Below, piece by piece: positions 24,001 through 32,073 of a stretch of 64,000 nt of DNA. The notes beneath the pieces were generated by a model. It did no database searches. It was given only the letters and a program-made list of their open reading frames with translations, and was not told where the DNA came from. The position numbers were made by a program, and so were the translations under genes. The stretch is from an uncultured Clostridia bacterium. GTDB lineage: Bacteria > Bacillota > Clostridia > Oscillospirales > Oscillospiraceae. The DNA is taken from positions 310,001 through 374,000 of the forward strand of contig CAMWFH010000001.1 of the NCBI GenBank assembly GCA_947173485.1. Direction: 5' to 3'. Each line of letters starts with the position of its first letter. Position 1 is the first letter of the stretch.

Positions 24001-25895
24001 TCGCCGGCCTCCTCCGCCAGCGCTTCCCACCGCTCCATCTCCTCCAGGATCTGGGCGTCCAGGGCCTCCTTCTGGGCGTAGAGGGCGCTGTAGCGCTCAT
24101 AGTCGCAGGCGTTCTCCTCCAGGGCCGCCTCCAGGTCACGGACCTCCGCCTCCAGCCGGTCGATCTCCCGCTGGCAGATGGTCATCTGCCGCCGGGCGGC
24201 CTGCTGGGCCTTGCTGCCCTTGCCGGGCCTCTCCTTCACGGGCTTCTCTTTCTCCTGCGCCGCTGGACGCTCCGCAGGCCGCTCCTGGGCCTTCACCGCC
24301 CGGTAGCGGCTGAAGGACATGGGGTAGTCCGTGATCTTCCCGTCCGCCAGCTCCCAGATGCGGGTGGCGAACCGGTTGATGAAGTAGCGGTCGTGGCTGA
24401 CGAAGAGGAGAGTGCCGTCAAAGGACTCCACCGCCTCCTCGATCCACTCCCGGCTGGCGATATCCAGATGGTTGGTGGGCTCGTCCAGCACCAGGAAATT
24501 GATCTCGCCGTCCATCAGCATACACAGCCGCAGCCGGCTCTGCTCCCCGCCGGAGAGGACGCTGACGCTTTTGAACACGTCCTCCCCCTGGAACTGGAAG
24601 GCCGCCAGCCGGTCCCGTGCGGCCTGGGTGGTCAGATCTTTCTTGGCGAAGAGCATAGTGTCCACCAGGTTCCGGCTGGGCACATCGAAGTGGATGATCT
24701 GGGGCAGGTAGGCCCTGCGGACCGATGGCCCGTACCGGAAGCGCCCTCCGTCGGGCCGCTCCTCCTCCATCAGGATCTTCAGGAAGGTGGACTTGCCGGT
24801 GCCGTTGTCGCCGATGAGGGCGATTCGCTCGCCCCCCTCCACCAGCAGCTCCACATCCCGGAAGAGGGCCCGGCCGCCGTAGCTCTTCTCCAGGTCCTGG
24901 ACCTTCAGCACCTCGTCCCCAAAGAACTCCGCCACACTGAAGCGGGCCGTCATGGCCCGGCGCTTGCGGGGCTTATCCACCGTCCGCATCCGCTCGATCC
25001 GCTTCTCCAGGGAGAAGGCCCGCTTGTGGAGCTTATCCGCCCCCATAAAGGCCCACAGGTGCAGCTTATCCGCCGCCTCCTGGAGCTGGGCGATCTTGGC
25101 CTGCTCCTTCTCATACTGCCGCAGCCGCTCCAGCTCCCGCCGCTCCTTCTCCACGGCATAGAAGCTGTAGTTGCCGCTATAGAACTCCGCCTTCCCCTCG
25201 TTGACCTCGATGACCCGGTTGATGGCCCGGTCTAAGAAGTAGCGGTCGTGGGAGATGACCAGCACGCTGCCGTGGAACCGGTGGAGGTAGTCCTCCAGCC
25301 ACTCGATGGCGTGGAGGTCCAGATGGTTGGTGGGCTCGTCCAGCAGGAGAATGTCTGTATCCTCCAGGATGAGCCGTCCCAGGTTGACCCTGGTCTTTTC
25401 CCCGCCGGAGAGGCTGTCGAAGAGCTGGGCGCGCATCTCCGCCGGGATGGAGAGGCCATTGGCCACCTTGTTCACCGCCGTGGCGGTGTCGTAGCCGCCG
25501 ATGGCCTCAAACTTGGCGGACAGCTCCCCATAGCGCTTCAAGGTCTCCGGGGCGCTGTCGCCCCCCGCCATGGCCTTCGCCAGCCGCTCCATCTCCTCCC
25601 CCAGGGCCTTATGGCGGGAGAAGGCGGTCTGCAAAACGTCCTCCACGGTCCACCCCTCCGGGTAGACCGGGGTCTGGGAGATCAGCCCCAGCCGCCGGCC
25701 CTTGGCGATGGACACCTGGCCGCTGTCATAGCCGATCTCCCCGGTGAGGATCCGAAAGAGGGTGGTCTTGCCCGCGCCGTTGCGGCCCAGGAGCCCCACC
25801 CGCTCCCCGGCCTGGATCTGAAAGGTCAGGCCGTCCAATATCTTTTTTTCCAGGTCAAAGGACTTGACCAGGTCTGTTACAGAAATGTCGATCAT
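23997..25895 (-). CDS. ABC-F family ATPase
   Basis: 632 residues with two ABC domains (Walker A GRNGAGKTT near 37 and GDNGTGKST near 350; signatures LSGGEKTRV and LSGGEQSRL), a linker of about 80 residues between them and a C-terminal coiled coil rich in Glu/Lys. There are no membrane segments. ABC-F proteins act on the ribosome; the length and coiled coil place it near Uup/EttA-like housekeeping members rather than antibiotic-resistance ones, but this cannot be settled by eye. It lies between murF and the DUF218 gene in one transcript. Confidence 0.9.
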   Translation of the reverse strand: MIDISVTDLVKSFDLEKKILDGLTFQIQAGERVGLLGRNGAGKTTLFRILTGEIGYDSGQVSIAKGRRLGLISQTPVYPEGWTVEDVLQTAFSRHKALGEEMERLAKAMAGGDSAPETLKRYGELSAKFEAIGGYDTATAVNKVANGLSIPAEMRAQLFDSLSGGEKTRVNLGRLILEDTDILLLDEPTNHLDLHAIEWLEDYLHRFHGSVLVISHDRYFLDRAINRVIEVNEGKAEFYSGNYSFYAVEKERRELERLRQYEKEQAKIAQLQEAADKLHLWAFMGADKLHKRAFSLEKRIERMRTVDKPRKRRAMTARFSVAEFFGDEVLKVQDLEKSYGGRALFRDVELLVEGGERIALIGDNGTGKSTFLKILMEEERPDGGRFRYGPSVRRAYLPQIIHFDVPSRNLVDTMLFAKKDLTTQAARDRLAAFQFQGEDVFKSVSVLSGGEQSRLRLCMLMDGEINFLVLDEPTNHLDIASREWIEEAVESFDGTLLFVSHDRYFINRFATRIWELADGKITDYPMSFSRYRAVKAQERPAERPAAQEKEKPVKERPGKGSKAQQAARRQMTICQREIDRLEAEVRDLEAALEENACDYERYSALYAQKEALDAQILEEMERWEALAEEAGE

Positions 25896-25944
25896 GGTAT
25901 CCCTTTTTTATCTAGTATCTTTCTTACGATCTGTCCGATCTCGT

Positions 25945-27279
25945 TCATGTTTCCCCGGCCAGCGCCGCCGAGATCCGTTCGAAGCCCATGGCGTGGCTGG
26001 CCTTGACCAGGATAACGGTCCCCTCCTCCGCCGTCAGCGCGGCCAGACGGGGCAGAGCCTCCTCCACGGTGGCGAACCAGTGGTCCCCGGACAGATCCCT
26101 GGCCCGCTCGCCGATGGCTATGATGGTGCCGATGCCCAGCCTTCGGGCCAGTGCGCCGGCCTCTCGGTGGGCCTGGGCGGTGAAGTCCCCCAGGCCAAAC
26201 ATATCCCCCAGGACTGCCACGGTCTTTTCCGACTTGGACAGGATCTCCAGCGCCGCCGCCAGGGACTGGGGGGTGGCGTTGTAGCAGTCGTCCAGCAGGG
26301 TCCTGTTGCCACTGAGGGCCACTGTGCGCATCCGCCGCCCGGTGGGGGCATACGCCGCCACCCCCTGGGCGATCTCCTCCAGGGTGAGCCCCTGCTGCTC
26401 CCCCACCGCCGCCGCGATGGCCGCGGCGTAGGCCATATGGACCCCCGGCGCGGGGATATGGAGGCGGCAGGACCCCTGGGGGGTGGTCAGGGTGCAGTCC
26501 ACCCCGGCGATGTTCCGGTCCTCCACCTCACTGAACCGGTAGGCGCAGTCCGCCCCACTGCCGCAGTACACGATGGGGAAGGGCAGCGTCAGGGTCCGCA
26601 GCAGGGGGTCGTCGCCGTTGAGGATGACGGTGCCACCGGGCTGCAGGCTCTCGAAGATCTCGCTCTTGGCCTGCAAGATCCCCTCCCGGCTCCCCAAATT
26701 GTCGATATGGGAATCGCCGATATTGGTGATGATGGCGGTGGTGGGGCGGATCATCTCCCCCAGGTAGCGGATCTCGCCAAAGTGGTCCATCCCCGCCTCG
26801 ATCACCGCCGCCTGGGCATCCTCCGGCATGGCCAGCAAGGTCAGGGGCACACCGATGTGGTTGTTGTAGTTGCCTGCCGTCCGGTGGGTCCGCAGACGGC
26901 GGCCCAGCACGGCGGCGATCATCTCCTTGGTGGTGGTCTTGCCCGCGCTGCCGGTGACGGCTGTCACAGGGATATCGAACTGGTCCCGATGCCACTTTGC
27001 CAGGTCCTTCAGGGCCAGGAGGGTGTCTTTCACCTCGATGTATGTCTGGGGCCAGAAGACCGGCGGGGTCCGGCTGAACAGGGCCGCCACCGCGCCGGCC
27101 TTCATGGCCTTGTTGATGTAGTCGTGGCCGTCGCTGTGTTCTCCCACCAGGGGGATAAACAGGCAGTTTTCTGGGATGGCCCGGCTGTCGGTGGACACAT
27201 TTTCCACCACCGCCTCGACGCCGCCCCAGGGCTGTCCCCCCACGATCTGGGTGATCTCCCTTGTTGTCACACGCTTCAA
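25945..27279 (-). CDS. murF: UDP-MurNAc-tripeptide--D-Ala-D-Ala ligase
   Basis: 444 residues from a TTG at 27279 (GGAGGAAGGG upstream); the ATG further out lies before the promoter and is not used. Mur-ligase domains are complete: N-terminal UDP-binding part (NVSTDSRAIPENCLFIPL), central ATPase with TAVTGSAGKTTTKEM, and the C-terminal domain with LLDDCYNATPQS. It adds D-Ala-D-Ala in the last cytoplasmic step of peptidoglycan precursor synthesis. It heads the long minus-strand run. Confidence 0.93.
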   Translation of the reverse strand: MKRVTTREITQIVGGQPWGGVEAVVENVSTDSRAIPENCLFIPLVGEHSDGHDYINKAMKAGAVAALFSRTPPVFWPQTYIEVKDTLLALKDLAKWHRDQFDIPVTAVTGSAGKTTTKEMIAAVLGRRLRTHRTAGNYNNHIGVPLTLLAMPEDAQAAVIEAGMDHFGEIRYLGEMIRPTTAIITNIGDSHIDNLGSREGILQAKSEIFESLQPGGTVILNGDDPLLRTLTLPFPIVYCGSGADCAYRFSEVEDRNIAGVDCTLTTPQGSCRLHIPAPGVHMAYAAAIAAAVGEQQGLTLEEIAQGVAAYAPTGRRMRTVALSGNRTLLDDCYNATPQSLAAALEILSKSEKTVAVLGDMFGLGDFTAQAHREAGALARRLGIGTIIAIGERARDLSGDHWFATVEEALPRLAALTAEEGTVILVKASHAMGFERISAALAGET

Positions 27280-27328
27280 AAGCCCTTCCTCCCCTCGTCT
27301 CCCTGCCGGACCGCAGGCATACAGCTTT

Positions 27329-27357
27329 AGTATATCACCCTTTAGAGGGAAATACAA
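27329..27357 (-). promoter_or_regulatory. Promoter of murF
   Basis: Read on the minus strand: TTGTAT, 17-bp spacer, TATACT. It lies about 50 bp before the TTG start, back to back with the promoter of the plus-strand gene. Confidence 0.7.
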
Positions 27358-27395
27358 CCTGCAGATCTGTCGAAAAACACCTGCCGCCGATCTGC

Positions 27396-27424
27396 TTGCC
27401 ACATACCGGCCTCTATGCTATACT
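27396..27424 (+). promoter_or_regulatory. Promoter of the SUKH-like gene
   Basis: TTGCCA, 17-bp spacer, TATACT, about 40 bp before the ATG at 27463. Confidence 0.7.
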
Positions 27425-27462
27425 ATCATCCACACCGCGGCCAGTGCTGAGAGGAGGATTCG

Positions 27463-28284
27463 ATGGCGACTGGATTTTATGTATACAAAAACAATATCTA
27501 TCACGGCTCTTACCCAGAGGACCAGGTCTCCGGCGGACGCGCTGTCTCCGTATGCCGACCGGAAACCATCTTGACAGACCGCCCCTTCAGCAAGGATACC
27601 TGGGCTGTCCACCTATGGGAGAACCACCGCCTGCTGGGGCCGGAGCGGCAAGATCTGGGACAGGCCCTCTCCAAGGCCGCCCTGTTCGCGGCTCTCACCC
27701 CGGAGCAGCCGCTCGGCTTCTCCCAGACGGAGGCCCGGACCGGCGTCCCCTTCCCGGCGGAGCTGCGGGCGGTCTACGCCGCCATCCATGGCCATGAGGA
27801 CTATTTCACGGCCCCGGAGCATTTTCTGCCCCTGGACGCCATCTTTGTAGACCAGAACGTCCTGGTCTTTTTCCAAAAGAAGCGCACGCCCCTGGCCGGC
27901 TATGACTTAGCCAGCGGCCGCCTGGCCCGATACGCCAAAAAGGCCTGGCATATCGAGAACAGCGACGTCAGCTGCTGGCAGTTCTGCGTGGGCCGGATCG
28001 TGACCACCGCCCTGGAGCAAAAGCCCGCTGTCAAAAAGGGCCGGTGCAAAGGCCGCTTCGTGACGACGCTGGATATCGAGCGGGAGCTGGCCCCCTTCTG
28101 CAACGAGCGCTATCATCTCTTGACGGAGCTGGGCATCTACGGCATCGCGGTCCTGTACACAGAGGAGGGCCTGATTGCCTGGATCCGCAGCAACGGCTCC
28201 TATGGGGATATCCACGCGGGCGCCCCCGCCGAGGCCCAGCTGGAGGACCTCCAGGCCCATCTGGGCCTGGTCGCTTGGCGGTAA
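27463..28284 (+). CDS. SUKH/SMI1-like protein of unknown function
   Basis: 273 residues, cytoplasmic, no signal peptide. A segment about residues 88-150 (PFPAELRAVYAAIHGHEDYF, FLPLDAIFVDQNVLVFFQKKR) has the SUKH pattern of an LP-L---Y helix followed by a strand-rich LxxL-F core. The N-terminal 60 residues and the C-terminal 100 are not recognised. GGAGG precedes the ATG. A second SUKH-type protein lies 10 kb away, but the two do not look like recent duplicates. Confidence 0.6.
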   Translation: MATGFYVYKNNIYHGSYPEDQVSGGRAVSVCRPETILTDRPFSKDTWAVHLWENHRLLGPERQDLGQALSKAALFAALTPEQPLGFSQTEARTGVPFPAELRAVYAAIHGHEDYFTAPEHFLPLDAIFVDQNVLVFFQKKRTPLAGYDLASGRLARYAKKAWHIENSDVSCWQFCVGRIVTTALEQKPAVKKGRCKGRFVTTLDIERELAPFCNERYHLLTELGIYGIAVLYTEEGLIAWIRSNGSYGDIHAGAPAEAQLEDLQAHLGLVAWR

Positions 28285-28292
28285 AAAATAGT

Positions 28293-28328
28293 CGAGCCAG
28301 CGGACCGCCCCAACAGTCCGCTGGCTCA
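28293..28328 (-). terminator. Second terminator, also facing the SUKH-like gene
   Basis: GAGCCAGCGGAC pairs perfectly with GTCCGCTGGCTC (12 bp). The U-tract (ACTATTTTTT) is on the minus strand, so it stops transcripts coming from the riboswitch side. The plus-strand side has no U-tract. Confidence 0.8.
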
Positions 28329-28390
28329 AAGAGGGGGAAGGGAGAAATATCGTTTCCCTGCGGGTATCGTGCAGGAGGAAACGCGGCAAT

Positions 28391-28424
28391 AAAAAAGCGT
28401 TCCGTGTCACTTGCCACGGAACGC
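28391..28424 (-). terminator. Riboswitch-linked intrinsic terminator
   Basis: GCGTTCCGTG pairs perfectly with CACGGAACGC across an 8-nt loop and is followed by TTTTTTATT on the minus strand. It lies about 70 nt after the aptamer, the usual distance for the expression platform of a transcriptional riboswitch. Confidence 0.85.
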
Positions 28425-28492
28425 GCCCGGTCACGCCGCCAAGGCGGCAGGACCTGCAAAGAAGGAAAACACCATTCCGGTCACGGCAGAAT

Positions 28493-28612
28493 GTCATCTG
28501 ACCGCCATGTGTCTGACTTATCCTCTCAAAGGAGGCATCACAGTGACCGACTCGCGGGGCCTCGCACCCCATTCCATGTGCCGCCTGATACAGGCGGCTG
28601 CGGCAGACGCTA
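28493..28612 (-). promoter_or_regulatory. Cobalamin riboswitch aptamer (no gene downstream)
   Basis: On the minus strand the conserved cobalamin-riboswitch order is visible: GCCGCC...GGCGGC helix, GGAAT-GGGGTGCGAGGCCCC (the GGGAA-xGGUGxxAAUCC region), GTCGGTCACTGTGA (the conserved CCACUGU block), a GCCTCCTTTGAGAGGAT arm and AAGTCAGACAC (the AAGCCAGGAxAC box). P1 can close between GTCTGCCG and CGGTCAGAT. The segment CGGTCA can instead pair with TGACCG about 15 nt further on, an obvious switch with P1. Known class and ligand by family knowledge; not tested. No btu, cob, nrdJ or other B12-related gene follows. Confidence 0.75.
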
Positions 28613-28628
28613 TATCCAATTTGCCAAA

Positions 28629-28657
28629 AATATATCACGCCTCGGCCCGCTTGTCAA
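28629..28657 (-). promoter_or_regulatory. Promoter of the riboswitch transcript
   Basis: On the minus strand: TTGACA (perfect), 17-bp spacer, TATATT. The predicted start is a few bases before the aptamer, so the unit has its own strong promoter and is not a leftover 3' leader of nadD. Confidence 0.8.
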
Positions 28658-28753
28658 GAGAAAATTTGGAAACATTTTCGTTTGACGCTTTTTCAGCAGG
28701 CTTTGTCTCACCGGACCTATGCACTGCATCCCATATGTACCTGCGTCCATGGG

Positions 28754-29812
28754 TCAGCCCCGCAGCTCCTCCCGCACCTGCATCAGAATCTTCCCCAAGT
28801 GGTTCTCGCCCCGGCCCGTGCGGACATCCACGCCCCAACAGGTGTCGCCCCAGGTGTTCCCCTCCACGATCGGACGGTCCCCGGTCTCCAGCAGCTTCCG
28901 GGCCAGCTCCCCGTTCTGGGTGAACTTCGCCCGGACGATCGCCAGCATCAGTCCCACCTTCACCTGCTCCCAGTCTGGCCGGAGGGGGACCTTCCGTCCC
29001 GCCTTTTTGGCCTGTCCAGGCCGCAGATCCTGGAACGCCAGCCGCTCCGCCTCCGTCTGACACTTCTGGGCCTGGAAGGCCGCCTCGCCGCTGCCGTAGC
29101 GGATGCCGCCATAGAGGATGGGGGCCTCGTAGAAGTTGCTGAGGAAATCGAACCGCCCCCGGAAGCTGACGATCTCCCGCTTCAGCCGCCCCTCCGCCAG
29201 GAGCATCTGCCACACGGCGGGATGGACCATCGCCGCCGCGGCCTGGTCCCCCTCCCGCAGCAGCTGGCGCACCTGGGTCGAGCTGATATCCAAAATGTCC
29301 TCCGGCACCGGCAGGACGCGGGACCGCTCCCGGTACCGGCACAGCAGCGGGTTGGCCAGGATGGCCTCCTCCGGCGCTGTCCCCGCCCGGCTGGCCGCCA
29401 GGATGTGGAACCGCTGGAGGAACTCCTCGCTCCGGTGCCAGCGGGAGATCACCGAGAGCTTGTCGCCCCCCGCGATGAACCACAGCTCCGCCTGGGGGTG
29501 GGCCTCCTGGATGGCCGCCATGGTGTCGAAGGTCCTCCCCTGGCCATCTGACCCAAATTCAAGGGGATCGACCTGGAGCCGCCGGTCCTCCGCGCACATC
29601 GCGGCGAGCATCTCCTGCCGCACCTTCTCCGGCAGGACCGGGTCCATGCGCTTTTGCTTCCCCCGCTTCTTTTCCACATACGCCTGACTGGAGGGGACAA
29701 AGATTCCCCTGTCCGCCTGGAGGGCATCCATCGCCGCCATCATCAGCGCCAGATGGGCCCGGGTAGGCGGGTCGAAGGAACCGCCCATCACGCAGATCGT
29801 CTCCGTTCTCAT
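28754..29812 (-). CDS. NadD-like nucleotidyltransferase fused to NADAR domain
   Basis: 352 residues. Residues 1-210 are a NadD-type nicotinate-nucleotide adenylyltransferase: GGSFDPPTRAHLALM (HxGH-like, with TRAH), FIAGGDKLSVISRWHR and the ISSTQVRQLL motif. Residues about 214-352 are a NADAR/YbiA domain: FRGRFDFLSNFYEAPI, YGSGEAAFQAQKC, LRPDWEQVKVGLMLAIVRAKF, LLETGDRPIVEGNTWGD-WGV and GENHLGKILM. NADAR enzymes act on N-glycosidic ADP-ribose or ribosylated guanine/riboflavin intermediates. The fusion couples NAD synthesis to ADP-ribose processing. It is a stand-alone gene on this strand, separated from the tct operon by a terminator. Confidence 0.88.
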   Translation of the reverse strand: MRTETICVMGGSFDPPTRAHLALMMAAMDALQADRGIFVPSSQAYVEKKRGKQKRMDPVLPEKVRQEMLAAMCAEDRRLQVDPLEFGSDGQGRTFDTMAAIQEAHPQAELWFIAGGDKLSVISRWHRSEEFLQRFHILAASRAGTAPEEAILANPLLCRYRERSRVLPVPEDILDISSTQVRQLLREGDQAAAAMVHPAVWQMLLAEGRLKREIVSFRGRFDFLSNFYEAPILYGGIRYGSGEAAFQAQKCQTEAERLAFQDLRPGQAKKAGRKVPLRPDWEQVKVGLMLAIVRAKFTQNGELARKLLETGDRPIVEGNTWGDTCWGVDVRTGRGENHLGKILMQVREELRG

Positions 29813-29901
29813 ATATGCTCCCCCTTTTCGTGATCACTGCCAGCTTACCACATTTCCCTCAAAAAGTCCACGCCCTCCGGGCCTTAAAAAGAGCGGACCG
29901 C

Positions 29902-29938
29902 AAAAAAGACCGGACCTGGCGGTCTGCCAAGTCCGGTC
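29902..29938 (-). terminator. Terminator of the tctCBA operon
   Basis: GACCGGACTTGGC pairs with GCCAGGTCCGGTC (13 bp, one G-U) and TTTTTTG follows on the minus strand. Confidence 0.85.
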
Positions 29939-29953
29939 CAGCGGTCATGCAGT

Positions 29954-31462
29954 TTACTTCTGTGCCTTCTTGTCAGGCAGAGCGCCCTTGATGATGGGGA
30001 AGAGGATCATAGCGGCGCAGACCAGCAGCAGCACGATGGTGATGGGGCTGCTCAGAGCCTTGGCCCAGCTGCCGTTGGCGATCTGATAGGCCCGGCGCAG
30101 GTTCTCCTCGCACATGACCCCCAGGACCAGGCCCAGGACCAGAGCGGCGGAGGAGTAGCCCAGGGAGACGAACAGGTAGCCGATGATGCCGGCGGCGACC
30201 ATCAGCACCACGTCGCCGGTGCTGTTCTTCAGGGCGAAGGAGCCGATGGTGGCCAGCATGATGATGATCGGGCCCAGGACGGAGTAGGGGATCGCCAAGA
30301 TCTTGGCGAACACCTTGGCGATGGCCAGGGCGACGAACACCATGATGATATTGGTGACCAGCATGGAACCAAAGACAGAGGACAGGTAGTCCGGCTGGGA
30401 TTTGACCAGCAGGGGGCCCACCTGGACGCCCTTCAGCACCAGGGCGCTCATCATGATGGCCGCGGCGTTGCCGCCGGGGATGCCCAGGGCCAGCAGGGGC
30501 ACCATAGCGCCGCCGGTGGCGGCGTTGTTGGCGCACTCAGAGGCCACGATGCCGTCAGGGATACCAGTGCCGAACTTCTCCGGGTGCTTGGACACTTTCT
30601 TCTCCACCGTATAGGAGAGGAAGGAGGCGATGGTAGCGCCGGCGCCGGGGAGGATGCCCACCACGGTGCCCAGGACGGAGGAGCGGAGCATGACCCACTT
30701 CACCGCAAAGAATTCCTTGATGCTGGGGATGGTGGTCTTGAACTTACTGCTGCCGCCGGTGCTCTCCATATCGCTGCCGCCCTTCTTGGAGCGCTTGACG
30801 GTCTGCTTGAGGACCTCAGTGACAGCAAAGAGACCGATCATCACAGGGATCATCTCCACGCCGGAGAGGAGGGTGGTGCTGCCCCAGGTGAACCGGGCCA
30901 CACCGGTCTGTGGGTCCATGCCGATGGTGGCCAGGAACAGCCCCAGCAGGCCGGACACCAGAGTCTTGATCACGTTGCCGTTGTCCAGGCAGGTCAGCAC
31001 GGACAGTCCCAGCATCGCCACGGCGAACAGCTCGCCGGGGCCGAACTTCAGGGCCACCGCCGCCAGGGGGGCGGAGATGAGGGCCATGGCGAAAGCCGCG
31101 ATCAGGCCACCGATGGCGGAGGCCACCAGGGAGTAGCCCAGGGCCTTGCCCGCCTCGCCCCGCTGGGCCATGGGATAGCCATCGAAGGTGGTGGGGGCGG
31201 AGGAGGGGGTGCCGGGGATCTTGAACAGGATAGCGGTGATGCCGCCGCCGGTGATGGAGGCGCAGTACACCGAGCAGAGGAAGGCGATGGCCACCACGCC
31301 GTTCATCTTATAGGCGAAGGGCAAGGCCAGGGCCACAGCCATGGAGGCCGACACGCCGGGCAGCGCGCCGAAGATGACGCCCACCACGGTGCCCGCGAAG
31401 ATCAGGATAAAGGTCGAGGGGCTCAGAACGATCTGGAGACCGGAGACCAACGTATTCAACAT
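29954..31462 (-). CDS. tctA: Tripartite tricarboxylate transporter, large permease TctA
   Basis: 502 residues with about 11-12 membrane segments. The TctA signatures are clear: GVIFGALPGVSASMAVALALPF, FKIPGTPSSAPTTFDGYPM and the second half repeat GILPGAGATIASFLSYTVEK and LALGIPGGNAAAIMMSAL. It forms the main channel for citrate-like carboxylates, driven by an ion gradient. Last gene of the operon. Confidence 0.95.
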   Translation of the reverse strand: MLNTLVSGLQIVLSPSTFILIFAGTVVGVIFGALPGVSASMAVALALPFAYKMNGVVAIAFLCSVYCASITGGGITAILFKIPGTPSSAPTTFDGYPMAQRGEAGKALGYSLVASAIGGLIAAFAMALISAPLAAVALKFGPGELFAVAMLGLSVLTCLDNGNVIKTLVSGLLGLFLATIGMDPQTGVARFTWGSTTLLSGVEMIPVMIGLFAVTEVLKQTVKRSKKGGSDMESTGGSSKFKTTIPSIKEFFAVKWVMLRSSVLGTVVGILPGAGATIASFLSYTVEKKVSKHPEKFGTGIPDGIVASECANNAATGGAMVPLLALGIPGGNAAAIMMSALVLKGVQVGPLLVKSQPDYLSSVFGSMLVTNIIMVFVALAIAKVFAKILAIPYSVLGPIIIMLATIGSFALKNSTGDVVLMVAAGIIGYLFVSLGYSSAALVLGLVLGVMCEENLRRAYQIANGSWAKALSSPITIVLLLVCAAMILFPIIKGALPDKKAQK

Positions 31463-31479
31463 CTCTTATGCCCTCCCTC

Positions 31480-32001
31480 TTATAGTCCCGGGATCATACC
31501 CAGGATATTTTCCATCATCAGAGCGAAGTTGCGGAAGAAGCCGGTGCCTCTGGGGAGGAAGATGCTCAAGGGCCCCTGGAAAACGATGTACAGGACCAGC
31601 GTGGCCAGGATACCGGTGACCACCAGCACCACCGGCCGCCGCTCCCCCAGCAGGACGCCATAGGCAATCAGGAAGAGGAAGGACGTGGGGATGAAGCCGA
31701 TGATGGGCAGGATCACGGCGGTGGCGGCGCAGATGACCATGCCGATGAGCAGCTTGCTCTTGAAGAAGCCGGCCACGGCCTCGCCGGAGATGGGGCCCTT
31801 GCCGTTTTTCTTGCGCAGCGTGGTCACCAGGCCGATGGCCAGCAGCACGATCATGATCCCCAGGATCAGCCGGGGCCAGAAAGCGGCGCCCAGCTCGGTA
31901 GCGGTGGAGTTGTCCACGCTGCCGATGTAGATGAAGCAGTAGATCGAGAAGAGCAGCAACGCGACATTGAAGATCAGATCCAACGTCATGGATAGCATCA
32001 T
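31480..32001 (-). CDS. tctB: Tripartite tricarboxylate transporter, small permease TctB
   Basis: 173 residues, four membrane segments, the pattern AAFWPRLILGIMIVLLAIGL near residue 40 being typical of TctB. Start uncertain: ATG at 32001, 31998 or 31989; GAGAAAGG lies just before the first. It is separated from tctC by a terminator-like hairpin and from tctA by 17 bp. Confidence 0.88.
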   Translation of the reverse strand: MMLSMTLDLIFNVALLLFSIYCFIYIGSVDNSTATELGAAFWPRLILGIMIVLLAIGLVTTLRKKNGKGPISGEAVAGFFKSKLLIGMVICAATAVILPIIGFIPTSFLFLIAYGVLLGERRPVVLVVTGILATLVLYIVFQGPLSIFLPRGTGFFRNFALMMENILGMIPGL

Positions 32002-32009
32002 CCTTTCTC

Positions 32010-32054
32010 AAAAAAGTGACGGCGGCGGGGACGCGGGCGCGTTCCCGCCGCCGT
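32010..32054 (-). terminator. Intra-operon attenuator between tctC and tctB
   Basis: On the minus strand ACGGCGGCGGGAACGCG pairs with GCGTCCCCGCCGCCGT (a near-perfect GC stem) and CACTTTTTT follows, right after the tctC stop and before tctB. It should terminate most transcripts and leave tctC more abundant than the permeases. Confidence 0.75.
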
Positions 32055-32073
32055 GGCTCACACGTTGGGAAGA

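Larger units (their letters stand above)
28285..28753. other. Gene-free stretch holding a minus-strand RNA unit
   Basis: This stretch has no credible protein gene on either strand. On the minus strand it contains, in order, a promoter, a cobalamin-riboswitch-like aptamer and two terminators, annotated separately. The predicted primary transcript is about 230 nt to the first terminator and about 330 nt to the second. Confidence 0.7.

Noticed and set aside
28431..28475. 14-codon minus-strand ORF (MVFSFFAGPAALAA) between aptamer and terminator
   Set aside because: No ribosome binding site and it lies inside the expression platform. It could be a leader peptide, but nothing supports translation.
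27907..28638. 243-codon minus-strand ORF across the riboswitch region
   Set aside because: It reads through the aptamer and terminators and then antisense to the SUKH-like gene; no RBS.
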